64,000 bases of DNA from Halobacteriovoraceae bacterium. GTDB taxonomy: Bacteria > Bdellovibrionota > Bacteriovoracia > Bacteriovoracales > Bacteriovoracaceae. Position numbers and translations under genes: made by a program. The stretch covers positions 806,001 to 870,000 of the forward strand of contig JACKAJ010000015.1 in assembly GCA_020635135.1 (NCBI GenBank). Reading direction: 5' to 3'. Of this stretch, positions 32,399 through 40,376 are shown piece by piece. Below the pieces are notes generated by a model. The model did not search any database and had not been told where the DNA came from. It was given only the letters and a program-made list of their open reading frames with translations. Within the stretch, counting starts at the first letter, position 1. Every line of letters begins with the position of its first letter.

Positions 32399-33571
32399 TT
32401 ACTGTTCTGAATTTTCTGAATCTGAAGACATATCTTCAATCTTTTTCTGTATGGCAGATAAATCACTTATCTCAAATTCTGTCAAATCGTCTTCCTCATC
32501 CTCTGTAGATTCTACTTCTTGGGCCAGAACTTCCTCTTCGACTCCCATCATCTTAGCAAAGGCTTGGTCTAACTCTTCAGCAAGCTTGGCCTTTTGCTCT
32601 TCAAGTTCTTGAATTTCTTCTGGTTCCCATTCGCCATGAGCAGCTGAAATTTCGATTTCTTCACCAGATCTCGGAGGTTCTATATACTCTTCAAGGATAT
32701 CGAAAGCCGTTTTTTCAATTATTTCTTCGACTTCGTTTTCAGGGCTTTCTTGCTCTGTCGTCTTCTTTTTCTCAGTGTTCTCTTTTAAAAGCTTAGTAAA
32801 TTCCGTGTGGGGAGAAATCGATTTAATATTCTTACTCAATTGGTCGAGTTCATCGATATCATCAAACATAAACGTATCTTTCGCGGAACCCACAATCTCT
32901 TTGATATCCTCAATATCGCCAACTGTATTTTCTTGAGCCATCTCGAGAAGATCATTCATTGATGGAAGATCGTCTAGAGTATTAAGATCAAAAATCTCTA
33001 AAAATTCATCACTGGTCCCATACAAACTTGGCTTTCCTGTTTCATCAGAGCGCCCAAGCACCTTTATGAGTTTTTTATCCATCAGCGCTCTCAAAACGTG
33101 AGCACTGTCTACTCCTCTCATGGTATCCACATCAGTTTTAGAAATAGGTTGCTTAAAAGCGATGATTGAAAGGACTTCTAGTGCGAGTGGGCTGAGGTTG
33201 ATGACGGGTAGACGGTGAATATTCTTAATAAAGCGAGAATACTGTACTTTGCTTCGAAATTGATAACCTTGGGCGACTTCGACGAGGCGAATCCCATGAT
33301 GTGATTGCTTGTATTCGTTTTGAAGTTTTTCGATAGAGTCATAAATAACTCTTAAAGGCATATCTTCATCAATCGCTTTTTTAATTTTTTGAATTGTAAG
33401 TGGCTTTTCGCTCATATAGATAAGTGCTTCAATGGCTCCACAAAGTGTTTCTTCATTGAGACCAGTGCGGGAACGCCACATATCCTCGAGCAACTTTTGC
33501 TCTTCCTCTTCAACTTTCATATTCCAAGAGTAATCAATTGGTTCACTCTGAGTCGATGTTTCCATTTCCAT
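32399..33571 (-). CDS. scpB: Segregation and condensation protein ScpB with long acidic tail
   Basis: ScpB bridges ScpA and Smc in the bacterial condensin. Residues about 35-200 are a standard ScpB with two winged-helix domains: CGAIEALIYMSEKPLTIQKI, then LSPLALEVLSIIAFKQPISK and GRSDETGKPSLYGTSDEFLE. The family is usually near 180-200 residues. Here 390 residues result from a C-terminal extension of about 190 residues that is strongly acidic (runs such as ESTEDEEDDLTEFE) and predicted disordered or coiled. It follows scpA by 19 bp. Confidence 0.92.
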   Translation of the reverse strand: MEMETSTQSEPIDYSWNMKVEEEEQKLLEDMWRSRTGLNEETLCGAIEALIYMSEKPLTIQKIKKAIDEDMPLRVIYDSIEKLQNEYKQSHHGIRLVEVAQGYQFRSKVQYSRFIKNIHRLPVINLSPLALEVLSIIAFKQPISKTDVDTMRGVDSAHVLRALMDKKLIKVLGRSDETGKPSLYGTSDEFLEIFDLNTLDDLPSMNDLLEMAQENTVGDIEDIKEIVGSAKDTFMFDDIDELDQLSKNIKSISPHTEFTKLLKENTEKKKTTEQESPENEVEEIIEKTAFDILEEYIEPPRSGEEIEISAAHGEWEPEEIQELEEQKAKLAEELDQAFAKMMGVEEEVLAQEVESTEDEEDDLTEFEISDLSAIQKKIEDMSSDSENSEQ

Positions 33572-33590
33572 AATTTATTCCTCGTCTATC

Positions 33591-34403
33591 CTAATGAAGC
33601 ACGGCCTCTACTTTTTCCGAAACTTCTTCATCTTCAAAACCACTAGCCTCTTCAACATTAAAATCGTTCAGATCTCTTACCACTGTGACATATAGTGAAG
33701 TATCTACGTCTGGTTGAAAAAGTTCAATTCTTCTCAATCTTGCTAATTCCAAGAGTGATATAAAAGTCATGACAATTTCTTCGAGAGCATTGTCATCCTC
33801 TTCTGTAATAAGTTCGTTGAAACGATACTGAGATCCCATCTTAAGTTTTTCTTTGAGCATAAGAAGACGCGCTTTAATAGAACGCTTTTCTTTATTTATA
33901 ACAGCAAATTTTCGTTTTTCTCTTTTGAGAAAATCGATCATAAGCCCGGTCAGTTGAGTTAAGCTCATATCTTTAAAAACGGGAGGAAAATGTTCTTTTT
34001 TATCAAGCTTGGGGCGAGCAAAGGTTTCTTCACCAAGCTTAGGTAGCGTCCAAAGCCCGTTTCCAACTTTTTGAAATTTTTCGAGCTCTTTAAGTTTTTG
34101 AATAAGTTGTTGTTTGGTTTGAATATCAAACTCAGAAACCTCTTCTTCCCCTGCAGCTTTTTTATCCATATCAAGGCTTTTTTCTGACTTAAGGTATGTC
34201 AGAGTTGAAGCCATAAAGAGGTATTCCCCTGCGAGATCAAAGTTGAGTTCCTTCATTTTCTCGAGATAATTCAAGTACTGACCAGTAATCTTCGTTAGAT
34301 CCAATTCTTCAATGTCCATCTCTTCTTTTTGAATTAAATAAAGAAGCAAGGCCAATGGCCCATCAAAATGATCAACATGGACAATAATATCTTTGTTCAA
34401 CAT
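33591..34403 (-). CDS. scpA: Segregation and condensation protein ScpA
   Basis: 270-residue kleisin of the Smc-ScpAB complex that compacts and segregates the chromosome. The start VDHFDGPLALLLYLIQKEEMDIEELDLTKITGQYLNYL is the classic ScpA opening, and the C-terminal winged helix carries LITEEDDNALEEIVMTFISLLELARL. The length is normal. AGGGA stands upstream of the ATG at 34403. scpA, scpB and rluB follow in order on the minus strand; the M50 protease gene lies 77 bp upstream and may share the transcript. Confidence 0.94.
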   Translation of the reverse strand: MLNKDIIVHVDHFDGPLALLLYLIQKEEMDIEELDLTKITGQYLNYLEKMKELNFDLAGEYLFMASTLTYLKSEKSLDMDKKAAGEEEVSEFDIQTKQQLIQKLKELEKFQKVGNGLWTLPKLGEETFARPKLDKKEHFPPVFKDMSLTQLTGLMIDFLKREKRKFAVINKEKRSIKARLLMLKEKLKMGSQYRFNELITEEDDNALEEIVMTFISLLELARLRRIELFQPDVDTSLYVTVVRDLNDFNVEEASGFEDEEVSEKVEAVLH

Positions 34404-34480
34404 GGATTTGATTCCCTAAAAACTTATCTAATCAATTAATTTTAACTTAGCCACTCCCGGTCGTCTAATACTGAGTTTCC

Positions 34481-35155
34481 TCATAAGAGCATTGAGATAA
34501 AGATTCTCTTGAGGATTTCCCCCGAATAATAAACGGGCATGAGAATATAACCAAGAATATGGATACCCATAAAACTGAGAGCAATCAATCCTAGAAATAT
34601 ATAAGGCGTATAGGCTGCAATTTCTTCATACTTTCTCAATGCGTTATGTTTGAGAAAACTCGCCACCATCTTTGAGCCGTCGAGAGGAGGCAGTGGAATG
34701 AGATTAAATCCGCCAAGAATAAAATTAATAAGCACCGAGTATTCGAGCATTTTGAGAAAATGCTGCATATAGACAGAATCAACTGACATGTTCGTAAAAA
34801 CAACAGCATAAAGAAATGCTGAAATTGTTCCCAAAATAAAATTCGACAGTGGGCCAGCAAAGCTTACCCAAAAAAGTCCTTTGCGGTAGTTTTTAAAATT
34901 TCGAGAATCAATGGGTACGGGTTTAGCCCAGCCAAAAACTATTCCTCCGAGTGAGAGACTGATGAGAGGAAAAATCACCGTCCCCATCATATCGAAGTGA
35001 ACAGCTGGATTGAGGGAGAGCCTTCCAATTCTTTCAGCTGTATCGTCTCCAAATTTCATGGCCACATAAGCATGCGCTGCTTCATGGAGGACAATAGCCA
35101 AAAGAAAGCCCGGCAAGCACTGGGCAATGGTGTAGATTAATTGCTGAAGATCCAT
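34481..35155 (-). CDS. Site-2 protease family (M50) membrane metalloprotease
   Basis: 224-residue integral membrane zinc peptidase of the short YwhC/rhomboid-neighbour class. Helix 1 carries HEAAH (catalytic zinc site), and NLIPLPPLDGSKM supplies the third ligand Asp. Typical family spacers NPAVHFDMMGTV and FAGPLSNF are present. There is no PDZ domain, so it is not a full RseP. Members of this group often precede scpA, as here. The substrate is unknown. Confidence 0.92.
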   Translation of the reverse strand: MDLQQLIYTIAQCLPGFLLAIVLHEAAHAYVAMKFGDDTAERIGRLSLNPAVHFDMMGTVIFPLISLSLGGIVFGWAKPVPIDSRNFKNYRKGLFWVSFAGPLSNFILGTISAFLYAVVFTNMSVDSVYMQHFLKMLEYSVLINFILGGFNLIPLPPLDGSKMVASFLKHNALRKYEEIAAYTPYIFLGLIALSFMGIHILGYILMPVYYSGEILKRIFISMLL

Positions 35156-35200
35156 GATTCTTTAATAGCAAATTAAAATGCAGTAGGCTATATAATACTC

Positions 35201-35638
35201 ATGAAGAAAAAAGTTCAAGTTGTTGTCTTAGGAAGAAACAACTCCTCTTCAGCCGATCTTGAAGTTCTCGTATTTAAAACAAACAAAGAGCGGGGATCTT
35301 TTTGGCAAAATGTGACTGGCTCAGTTGAGCCACACGAGTCTTTTTATGAGGCTGCCGTTCGTGAATTAGTTGAGGAAACTGGAATCGACAAATCCGTAGC
35401 CGAAAAAAAAATTAACCAAATTGAGACAGAGTTTTTCTTCACAGACCGCAAAGATCGTCACGTTCAAGAAAAAGTCTATTTTTATCTCGGTCCCAAGTTT
35501 GATGTTCAGATGAGTGATGAACACGTCGATTATAAATGGCTTCCCGTCCGAAAAGTTCAAAGTAATGGCTATCGTTATGAATCGAATTATCAAGCACTTC
35601 TCAAAGCTATAGAAAAACTCTCAACTACTGGAGTTTAA
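35201..35638 (+). CDS. Nudix hydrolase
   Basis: 145 residues with a complete Nudix box between G40 and the GI at 61-62: G-x5-E, then REL-x-EE-x-GI (R54, E55, E58, E59). The beginning, VQVVVLGRNNSSSADLEVLVFKT and FWQNVTGSVE, is like dihydroneopterin-triphosphate pyrophosphatase (NudB), which acts in folate synthesis. Other nucleotide substrates remain possible. It is divergent from the M50 protease by 45 bp and followed by a good intrinsic terminator, so it is monocistronic. Confidence 0.9.
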   Translation: MKKKVQVVVLGRNNSSSADLEVLVFKTNKERGSFWQNVTGSVEPHESFYEAAVRELVEETGIDKSVAEKKINQIETEFFFTDRKDRHVQEKVYFYLGPKFDVQMSDEHVDYKWLPVRKVQSNGYRYESNYQALLKAIEKLSTTGV

Positions 35639-35655
35639 TAATTTCCTTTTCCCCT

Positions 35656-35699
35656 AAGCAATTCTTTCCAGCTGAGAATTCTTAATAAAAATTTTTTTT
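35656..35699 (+). terminator. Intrinsic terminator after the Nudix gene
   Basis: Stem AAG(C)AATTC/GAATTCTT with one bulged C (35656-35683), then an A/T stretch ending in eight T (35692-35699), 17 bp after the stop. Confidence 0.75.
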
Positions 35700-35746
35700 C
35701 TAACCTCCGTTAGGCTCATTAAGAGATTTAACCTTAGGAGGGTTTG

Positions 35747-35974
35747 GTGAAAAATATTAAGAAGGCAAAACACAAAAAAGATCTTGGCTCAGATGTTCTT
35801 TTTCAGAAGTTAGGAAACCGCTGGTACATATTCACTGAAAAAGACGGAGAGCTTGTATACTCCGTTATGCCCGATGGAATGGACCCTCGCAAGACTAAGC
35901 TTGAACTCTACGAAGTGATTGAAGAGCACATGGACAACATAAGAAAAAAACCTGCTGATAGCGAACTTTACTAA
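35747..35974 (+). CDS. Small hypothetical protein
   Basis: 75 residues from GTG 35747, chosen because AGGAGG ends five bases before it; a TTG three bases earlier is too close to that site. Basic N-terminus (KNIKKAKHKKDLG), then a compact domain with GNRWYIFTEKDGELVYSVMPDGMDP and an acidic helical end. No Cys, signal or membrane segment. No family recognised, but the clean ribosome site and tight pairing with the next gene (7 bp) support expression. Confidence 0.75.
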   Translation: MKNIKKAKHKKDLGSDVLFQKLGNRWYIFTEKDGELVYSVMPDGMDPRKTKLELYEVIEEHMDNIRKKPADSELY

Positions 35975-35981
35975 AATTTGT

Positions 35982-36173
35982 ATGAATAAATCTAAAAGAG
36001 AAAAGGGCGATACCAAAAAATCGCCTCATCAATCCCACTATAAAAAAATTAAAAATCTTTGGTCTGAAAAAGATATCAACACCGTCGTAAAAGAAATCAA
36101 TCAACATTTAGAAGACGAAAACAGTCAGAAAAAAGCGGCCTTAATTATTGAAAATTGGTTGAAGAAAAAATAA
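35982..36173 (+). CDS. Very small basic hypothetical protein
   Basis: 63 residues, Lys-rich at both ends, with a central amphipathic helix (EKDINTVVKEINQHLEDENSQKKAALIIENWLKKK). It follows the previous small gene by 7 bp and has only a weak ribosome site (AAATTTGT), consistent with translational coupling. No domain recognised. Being short, it could still be a spurious frame, but its charge pattern and operon position argue for a real gene. Confidence 0.6.
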   Translation: MNKSKREKGDTKKSPHQSHYKKIKNLWSEKDINTVVKEINQHLEDENSQKKAALIIENWLKKK

Positions 36174-36272
36174 TACAAGACTGATCAAGTAGGTCTTAAC
36201 ACAATTTCTACACTTTTTTTCTAATGTCTTTAAAAGCACAACCGACTAAGTCTACAAGAAGTTTAACAACAA

Positions 36273-36297
36273 CCCCAAGGGCATGGTTGCCATGGGG
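36273..36297 (+). promoter_or_regulatory. Hairpin in the flagellin leader
   Basis: CCCCA-AG-GGCA-TGGT-TGCC-A-TGGGG folds into a two-part stem with a 4-nt loop, 58 bp upstream of the flagellin ATG. No T-run follows, so it is more likely a leader structure affecting mRNA stability or translation than a terminator. The rest of 36174-36354 shows no clear sigma-28 hexamers. Confidence 0.5.
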
Positions 36298-36334
36298 CGG
36301 GTCACTTCGTGATCTGAACATTTAAGGAGGATTT

Positions 36335-36352
36335 ATGGTTAAAGGAGGATAA
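36335..36352 (+). CDS. Five-codon leader ORF (MVKGG) before flagellin
   Basis: ATG GTT AAA GGA GGA TAA, itself preceded by AAGGAGG at good spacing. Its Gly-Gly codons form the Shine-Dalgarno sequence of flagellin, whose ATG lies two bases after this stop. Ribosomes finishing it would be positioned over the flagellin start. A translational-coupling or buffering role is inferred. Confidence 0.45.
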   Translation: MVKGG

Positions 36353-36354
36353 TT

Positions 36355-37188
36355 ATGGGCTTTAGAGTAAACACCAACATCGCATCTCTATCAGCGATGA
36401 GACCACTGGGGAAAGCAGTCAGTGGAAAAGAACAAATCACTGCTAAATTGAGTTCAGGTGAACGAATTGTTCGTTCGGCTGACGACGCTGCTGGGCTCGC
36501 CATCAGCGAAAACTTGAAATCACAAATTCGCTCTTCTAAACAAGCCAATCGAAATGCTAATGACGGTATTAGTATGATTCAAGTGGCTGAGGGGGGACTT
36601 GGTGAAGTATCGACGATGCTTACTCGCCTTAGAGAGTTAGCAATCCAATCATCTTCAGACACGATTGGAGATAAAGAAAGACAATTTACAAACATGGAGT
36701 ATCAAAATCTTCTTGAAGAGATTCAGAGGGTCGCTGAAGTGACAAACTTCAACGGAACTCCACTTCTCAACGGCCAAGGGGATAAACTTGATTTTCAAGT
36801 TGGTATTCTAAACGATGAGTTTAGAGACAGAATCTCTTTTGACTCTGGTGCTGTCAATTCCACTACAGACAATCTTGGAATTGAAGGATTAAGTGTCGAA
36901 ACAAAAGATGGAGCAAGAGACAGTCTAGTCAACATCGACGAAGCACTCTCTCGAGTTTCTGAACAAAGAGCAAGTCTTGGAGCTCTTCAAAACAGACTTC
37001 AAGTAACTTCAAACAACTTAGAAACTTCAGTTGAAAACCTATCATCAGCCAATAGCCGAATTAGAGATCTCGACTATGCTGAAGGTGCAGCTGATATAGC
37101 AAGACTCAATGTTCTTGAAAGTGCAGGTACCGCAGTATTAGCTCAAGCCAACACAAATTCTCAAAACGCTTTGAGATTATTGAGTTAA
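36355..37188 (+). CDS. fliC: Flagellin
   Basis: 277-residue flagellin consisting nearly of the conserved D0/D1 helices only: N-terminal VNTNIASLSAMRPLGKA, LSSGERIVRSADDAAGLAISE and C-terminal SANSRIRDLDYAEGAADIARLNVLESAGTAVLAQAN. The surface-exposed variable domain is minimal, as in other short flagellins including those of predatory bacteria. It is exported by the flagellar type III system and has no signal peptide. It has its own leader ORF and a strong terminator, so it is monocistronic. Symbol fliC is used generically; paralogues may exist elsewhere. Confidence 0.96.
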   Translation: MGFRVNTNIASLSAMRPLGKAVSGKEQITAKLSSGERIVRSADDAAGLAISENLKSQIRSSKQANRNANDGISMIQVAEGGLGEVSTMLTRLRELAIQSSSDTIGDKERQFTNMEYQNLLEEIQRVAEVTNFNGTPLLNGQGDKLDFQVGILNDEFRDRISFDSGAVNSTTDNLGIEGLSVETKDGARDSLVNIDEALSRVSEQRASLGALQNRLQVTSNNLETSVENLSSANSRIRDLDYAEGAADIARLNVLESAGTAVLAQANTNSQNALRLLS

Positions 37189-37190
37189 GT

Positions 37191-37265
37191 ATAGACCTAA
37201 TTATCCTTCACAAAGGAAGGGGGGAGATAAAATCTTCCCCCTCAAAAATTAGGTCTATTTTTTTT
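37191..37265 (+). terminator. Strong intrinsic terminator after flagellin
   Basis: Outer 12-bp perfect arms ATAGACCTAATT/AATTAGGTCTAT (37191-37202 and 37247-37258) with an inner GGGGGA/TTCCCCC hairpin, then a T-run to 37265. It also abuts the end of the convergent kinase gene. Confidence 0.9.
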
Positions 37266-37267
37266 AA

Positions 37268-38653
37268 TTAAGCAATAAATCTTTGCTTGAGGTTACACAA
37301 AAGGTTGAGAATTTTTTCAGGTTCAGGAAAAGGTTTCGTGAGAAATGTACAAGGATAAAATCCTTCCAAGCGCTGATTGATATCGTCTTCATCCACATGG
37401 CCACTGATAAAGATCAAACTAGCAGCTGGCATATATTTTTTCACATTCTTAGCAACTTCGTCCCCGGAAAGAATGGGCATTTTTAAATCCGTCATTACAA
37501 TATCAAACCTGCCTTCCTTCAATAATTTGACTCCGTTGATTGGTGATTGTGTTGAGTAAACATCGAATTTATCTTCAAGAACCTTTTTAAGATACTGACA
37601 GACGAATTCTTCATCGTCCACTATCAAGACTTTTGGCTTTTCTTCTTTCATAAATTTTGGAACTCTGATTTCAGGCGAAGTTTTATCTAGACTTCGAACG
37701 ACTTGCTGGCTTTCAATTTCCCGACGTATTGAATTTGGTAGGCAAATGAGAAACTCAGAACCTACACCTTCTGTTGTAAAAACTTTTATATCCCCCCCTA
37801 ATTCTTCAATGATCTGTTTAGAAATAGCCATCCCCAATCCCGTCCCTTGATCCACTCCTTTTGTGGTGAAAAAGGGATCAAAAATTTTATTGAGAACTTC
37901 ATTGCTCATCCCTCCGGCATTATCGCGATATCGAACTAAAAGCATATTATTCTCAGAATCTTCTTCTAAAGAAATATTGATAATCTTAGGTTTATTATCT
38001 CTTATTTTTATAAATTCATCGCGACTATTGCTCAGGAGATTTTGAAAGACACTCGCAAGAGTGTTTCGATCTGCCTTCACTGTAGTATGAGAAGTTTTGA
38101 CATCATAATTAATCTCAATATCATCAGTAGAGAATTGTTTTTTAGTCAAATCCAAACAATCATTTATAGGGTCTTGTATATCTATAAAATCACCCCTTAC
38201 ATCATTACTTTGACGAGAAAGTTTAAGAAGATTTTTTATAATCCCCCCCATCCTTTCACTAAGTTTAATAATTGTTTCTAAAGACTCTTTTTGACTATTA
38301 TCGAGACTTCCTCTTAAATGCATAAGTTGGGCATTCCCCATTATTCCCGCAAGAGGGTTATTGAGTTCATGCGCAATTCCTGATGCAAGAGTTCCGAGGG
38401 AAGCTAATTTTGCTGACTGGATAAGTTGTAAACTCATTTTTTTATTTCGCTCAGTCTTCTCCTGCATTTCTTTAGATGATAAATCCAAAGATCGCTCTAA
38501 AAGATAACGGTCTTCATCATATTGCTTATAGCAATTATTAATATTTTCGAGAAACAATTCCCAATCTTTTTCTGAAGCCGGAAGATTCTCTTTGCCAAAG
38601 CCTGACTTTTTTAACTGTCGCTCTAAAACCTTATGAAATTTTAAAGTTTTCAT
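37268..38653 (-). CDS. Histidine kinase with C-terminal receiver domain
   Basis: 461 residues. A coiled N-terminal region is followed by HisKA with the phospho-acceptor His in SGIAHELNNPLAGIMGN, then a HATPase domain (N box NLLSNSRDEF, DNAGGM, DQGTGLGMAIS) and a receiver domain (VLIVDDEEF, phospho-acceptor Asp in IVMTDLKMP, K in LTKPFPE). There is no membrane segment or sensor domain, so input should come from a partner. The upstream FIST protein gene overlaps by 4 bp (ATGA) and is the obvious candidate sensor. No output-regulator gene is adjacent. Confidence 0.93.
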   Translation of the reverse strand: MKTLKFHKVLERQLKKSGFGKENLPASEKDWELFLENINNCYKQYDEDRYLLERSLDLSSKEMQEKTERNKKMSLQLIQSAKLASLGTLASGIAHELNNPLAGIMGNAQLMHLRGSLDNSQKESLETIIKLSERMGGIIKNLLKLSRQSNDVRGDFIDIQDPINDCLDLTKKQFSTDDIEINYDVKTSHTTVKADRNTLASVFQNLLSNSRDEFIKIRDNKPKIINISLEEDSENNMLLVRYRDNAGGMSNEVLNKIFDPFFTTKGVDQGTGLGMAISKQIIEELGGDIKVFTTEGVGSEFLICLPNSIRREIESQQVVRSLDKTSPEIRVPKFMKEEKPKVLIVDDEEFVCQYLKKVLEDKFDVYSTQSPINGVKLLKEGRFDIVMTDLKMPILSGDEVAKNVKKYMPAASLIFISGHVDEDDINQRLEGFYPCTFLTKPFPEPEKILNLLCNLKQRFIA

Positions 38654-39837
38654 GCCGCATTTTCCTTCTTTTTATTTTCGTCTAAAATCTCTGCAATATT
38701 CATCACTGTCATCGACTGGTTGTGAAGATCACATGCCTTACCATTGATCTGTGGTCCAATTTCACCGTAAGAATAGAACCCACCAATCATCGTCTGATCG
38801 CCTAGCGAATCTTGCATGACTTCAAGTTCTTCTTCCACTCTCTGCCCGAGAACGATTCTTCTTCCAACACAACTCACAGCAAAAGTGAATGTCTGTGTTT
38901 TTTCATTGCGCTCTTCTTTTGGGATAAGTTTTTCGGCAGCATCACCTGCCGCATCTATAATTCTCTCAAAATTCGCTCGCAATAATTGAACGAGATATCC
39001 CTCCGGTAAATTCCCTGCAAAAACCATTGAGTTATCTGCTTCATTGACTGACAAGAGTGTTCTTACAAGTTTGTTATCATCATTTTTATTAGCCCGAATT
39101 TGAAGAGGGAATAGAAGACCACTCGCCGGTAACTCCGACGCTTTTTCTCCCAAGTAATTTTTATATAATTCGAGAGCTGGCTCATCATCAATTTCATAAA
39201 TGGTATTTCCTTGGCTTTTGGTAATTTGTCTTTCAGGTCCAAAGACGTCCCATCCTCCCCTAGAAGAATTTGATAATCTCAAAGATTCACCATACATCCC
39301 TACACCAAGAACGTGATCGCTATAAATTTTGTCTCCACATAAGACCCATGTATGCGTGAAAGAGTCCCCATCTCCTGCGAGACCTCCACTGACAATAACT
39401 CCTTTATCACCAACCACCTTATTTATCCCTACAGTTAAAGCACTTCCATTTGTTTTGAGACCATCAGAAAGAAGAATTACTCCTTTTAAATCATTTCCAA
39501 GAAGCTCTTCACCCAATTCCTTTCCAATTTTTTGAGAAAAATCTGTATTTTCAAGTTTTTTAATAACAGCTTTTATATTGGAGTTTTCAAATTTTAATAA
39601 ATTAATTGATAAGCTCGAATCTTCAACCCTTGTCCCATGAATCTCACCTGAAGTTGAGCAACCAACGATAACTGATTTTGGATACTCCCTTTTCAGTTCC
39701 TTGAACACTTCCGGGTGATCTCTGTAAATTGCAGAACAAAAGACTAACAAAAGAGTGGATTCAGAGTCTAAATCCTTATACTTTTCAATGTCTTTCCAAC
39801 CTGATCCTAATGAGTGCTCAAAATTCTTTACTTTCAC
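38650..39837 (-). CDS. FIST domain sensory protein
   Basis: 395-residue cytoplasmic protein with FIST_N (TLLLVFCSAIYRDHPEVFKEL and KSVIVGCSTSGEIHG) followed by FIST_C (FAVSCVGRRIVLGQRVEEELE and GGFYSYGEIGP). FIST domains are proposed small-ligand sensors, possibly for amino acids, and usually occur beside kinases or chemoreceptors. The 4-bp overlap with the histidine kinase gene fits a two-protein sensor-kinase pair. AGGAGG-like sequence (AGGAGTTC) precedes the ATG at 39837. Confidence 0.93.
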   Translation of the reverse strand: MKVKNFEHSLGSGWKDIEKYKDLDSESTLLLVFCSAIYRDHPEVFKELKREYPKSVIVGCSTSGEIHGTRVEDSSLSINLLKFENSNIKAVIKKLENTDFSQKIGKELGEELLGNDLKGVILLSDGLKTNGSALTVGINKVVGDKGVIVSGGLAGDGDSFTHTWVLCGDKIYSDHVLGVGMYGESLRLSNSSRGGWDVFGPERQITKSQGNTIYEIDDEPALELYKNYLGEKASELPASGLLFPLQIRANKNDDNKLVRTLLSVNEADNSMVFAGNLPEGYLVQLLRANFERIIDAAGDAAEKLIPKEERNEKTQTFTFAVSCVGRRIVLGQRVEEELEVMQDSLGDQTMIGGFYSYGEIGPQINGKACDLHNQSMTVMNIAEILDENKKKENAA

Positions 39838-40376
39838 AGAACTCCTCCTTTGCTATTTCAACTAACAACTCAAAACATAATCTCTATCAGTTTATTTTAA
39901 CTTCGAGCTCACTTAGAAACCCTCTTCTGGATCAACTTTGACATTTTATGAAGTCATAATCTTCTATTTTCAAGAGCTTAAAGGCGGCAACTTTATCAAA
40001 CACTGACAATCAATTTCATGGCCCTAACTCTACTCAATTCACTTTTTATTTCAAATTTGTCACTTTTCTTTGGCAGCTTCCACCAAGACCTCAATCATTC
40101 TCAAGAGCATCTCATTTTTAATTTTCGAAAAATTCAAAAAACCTAAGATTAGATAATTGTTGCTGATCTTTAATAAGATCCACTCTCTCCTACTCTTGCC
40201 AAAATTTATGGGCAAAATTTCTCAAAAATTGAAAGGCAAATATTTTCTTTATCTGTCTGATATTTCACAGTTTTTGACATAAATCCACGATAAATAACCG
40301 CTCCTGATTCCTACTCAAATTTAAAATAAGATTATAAGGGGTAATTTATTTGTGTTTTGGCAACAAGGGGCTTTTT
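39838..40376. other. 539-bp intergenic region
   Basis: AT-rich region between the divergent FIST and metallopeptidase genes. I see no ORF with coding character, no tRNA, no strong hairpin with a T-run, and none of the repeat families of this window. Promoters for both genes must lie here, but no pair of hexamers stands out. Confidence 0.5.
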
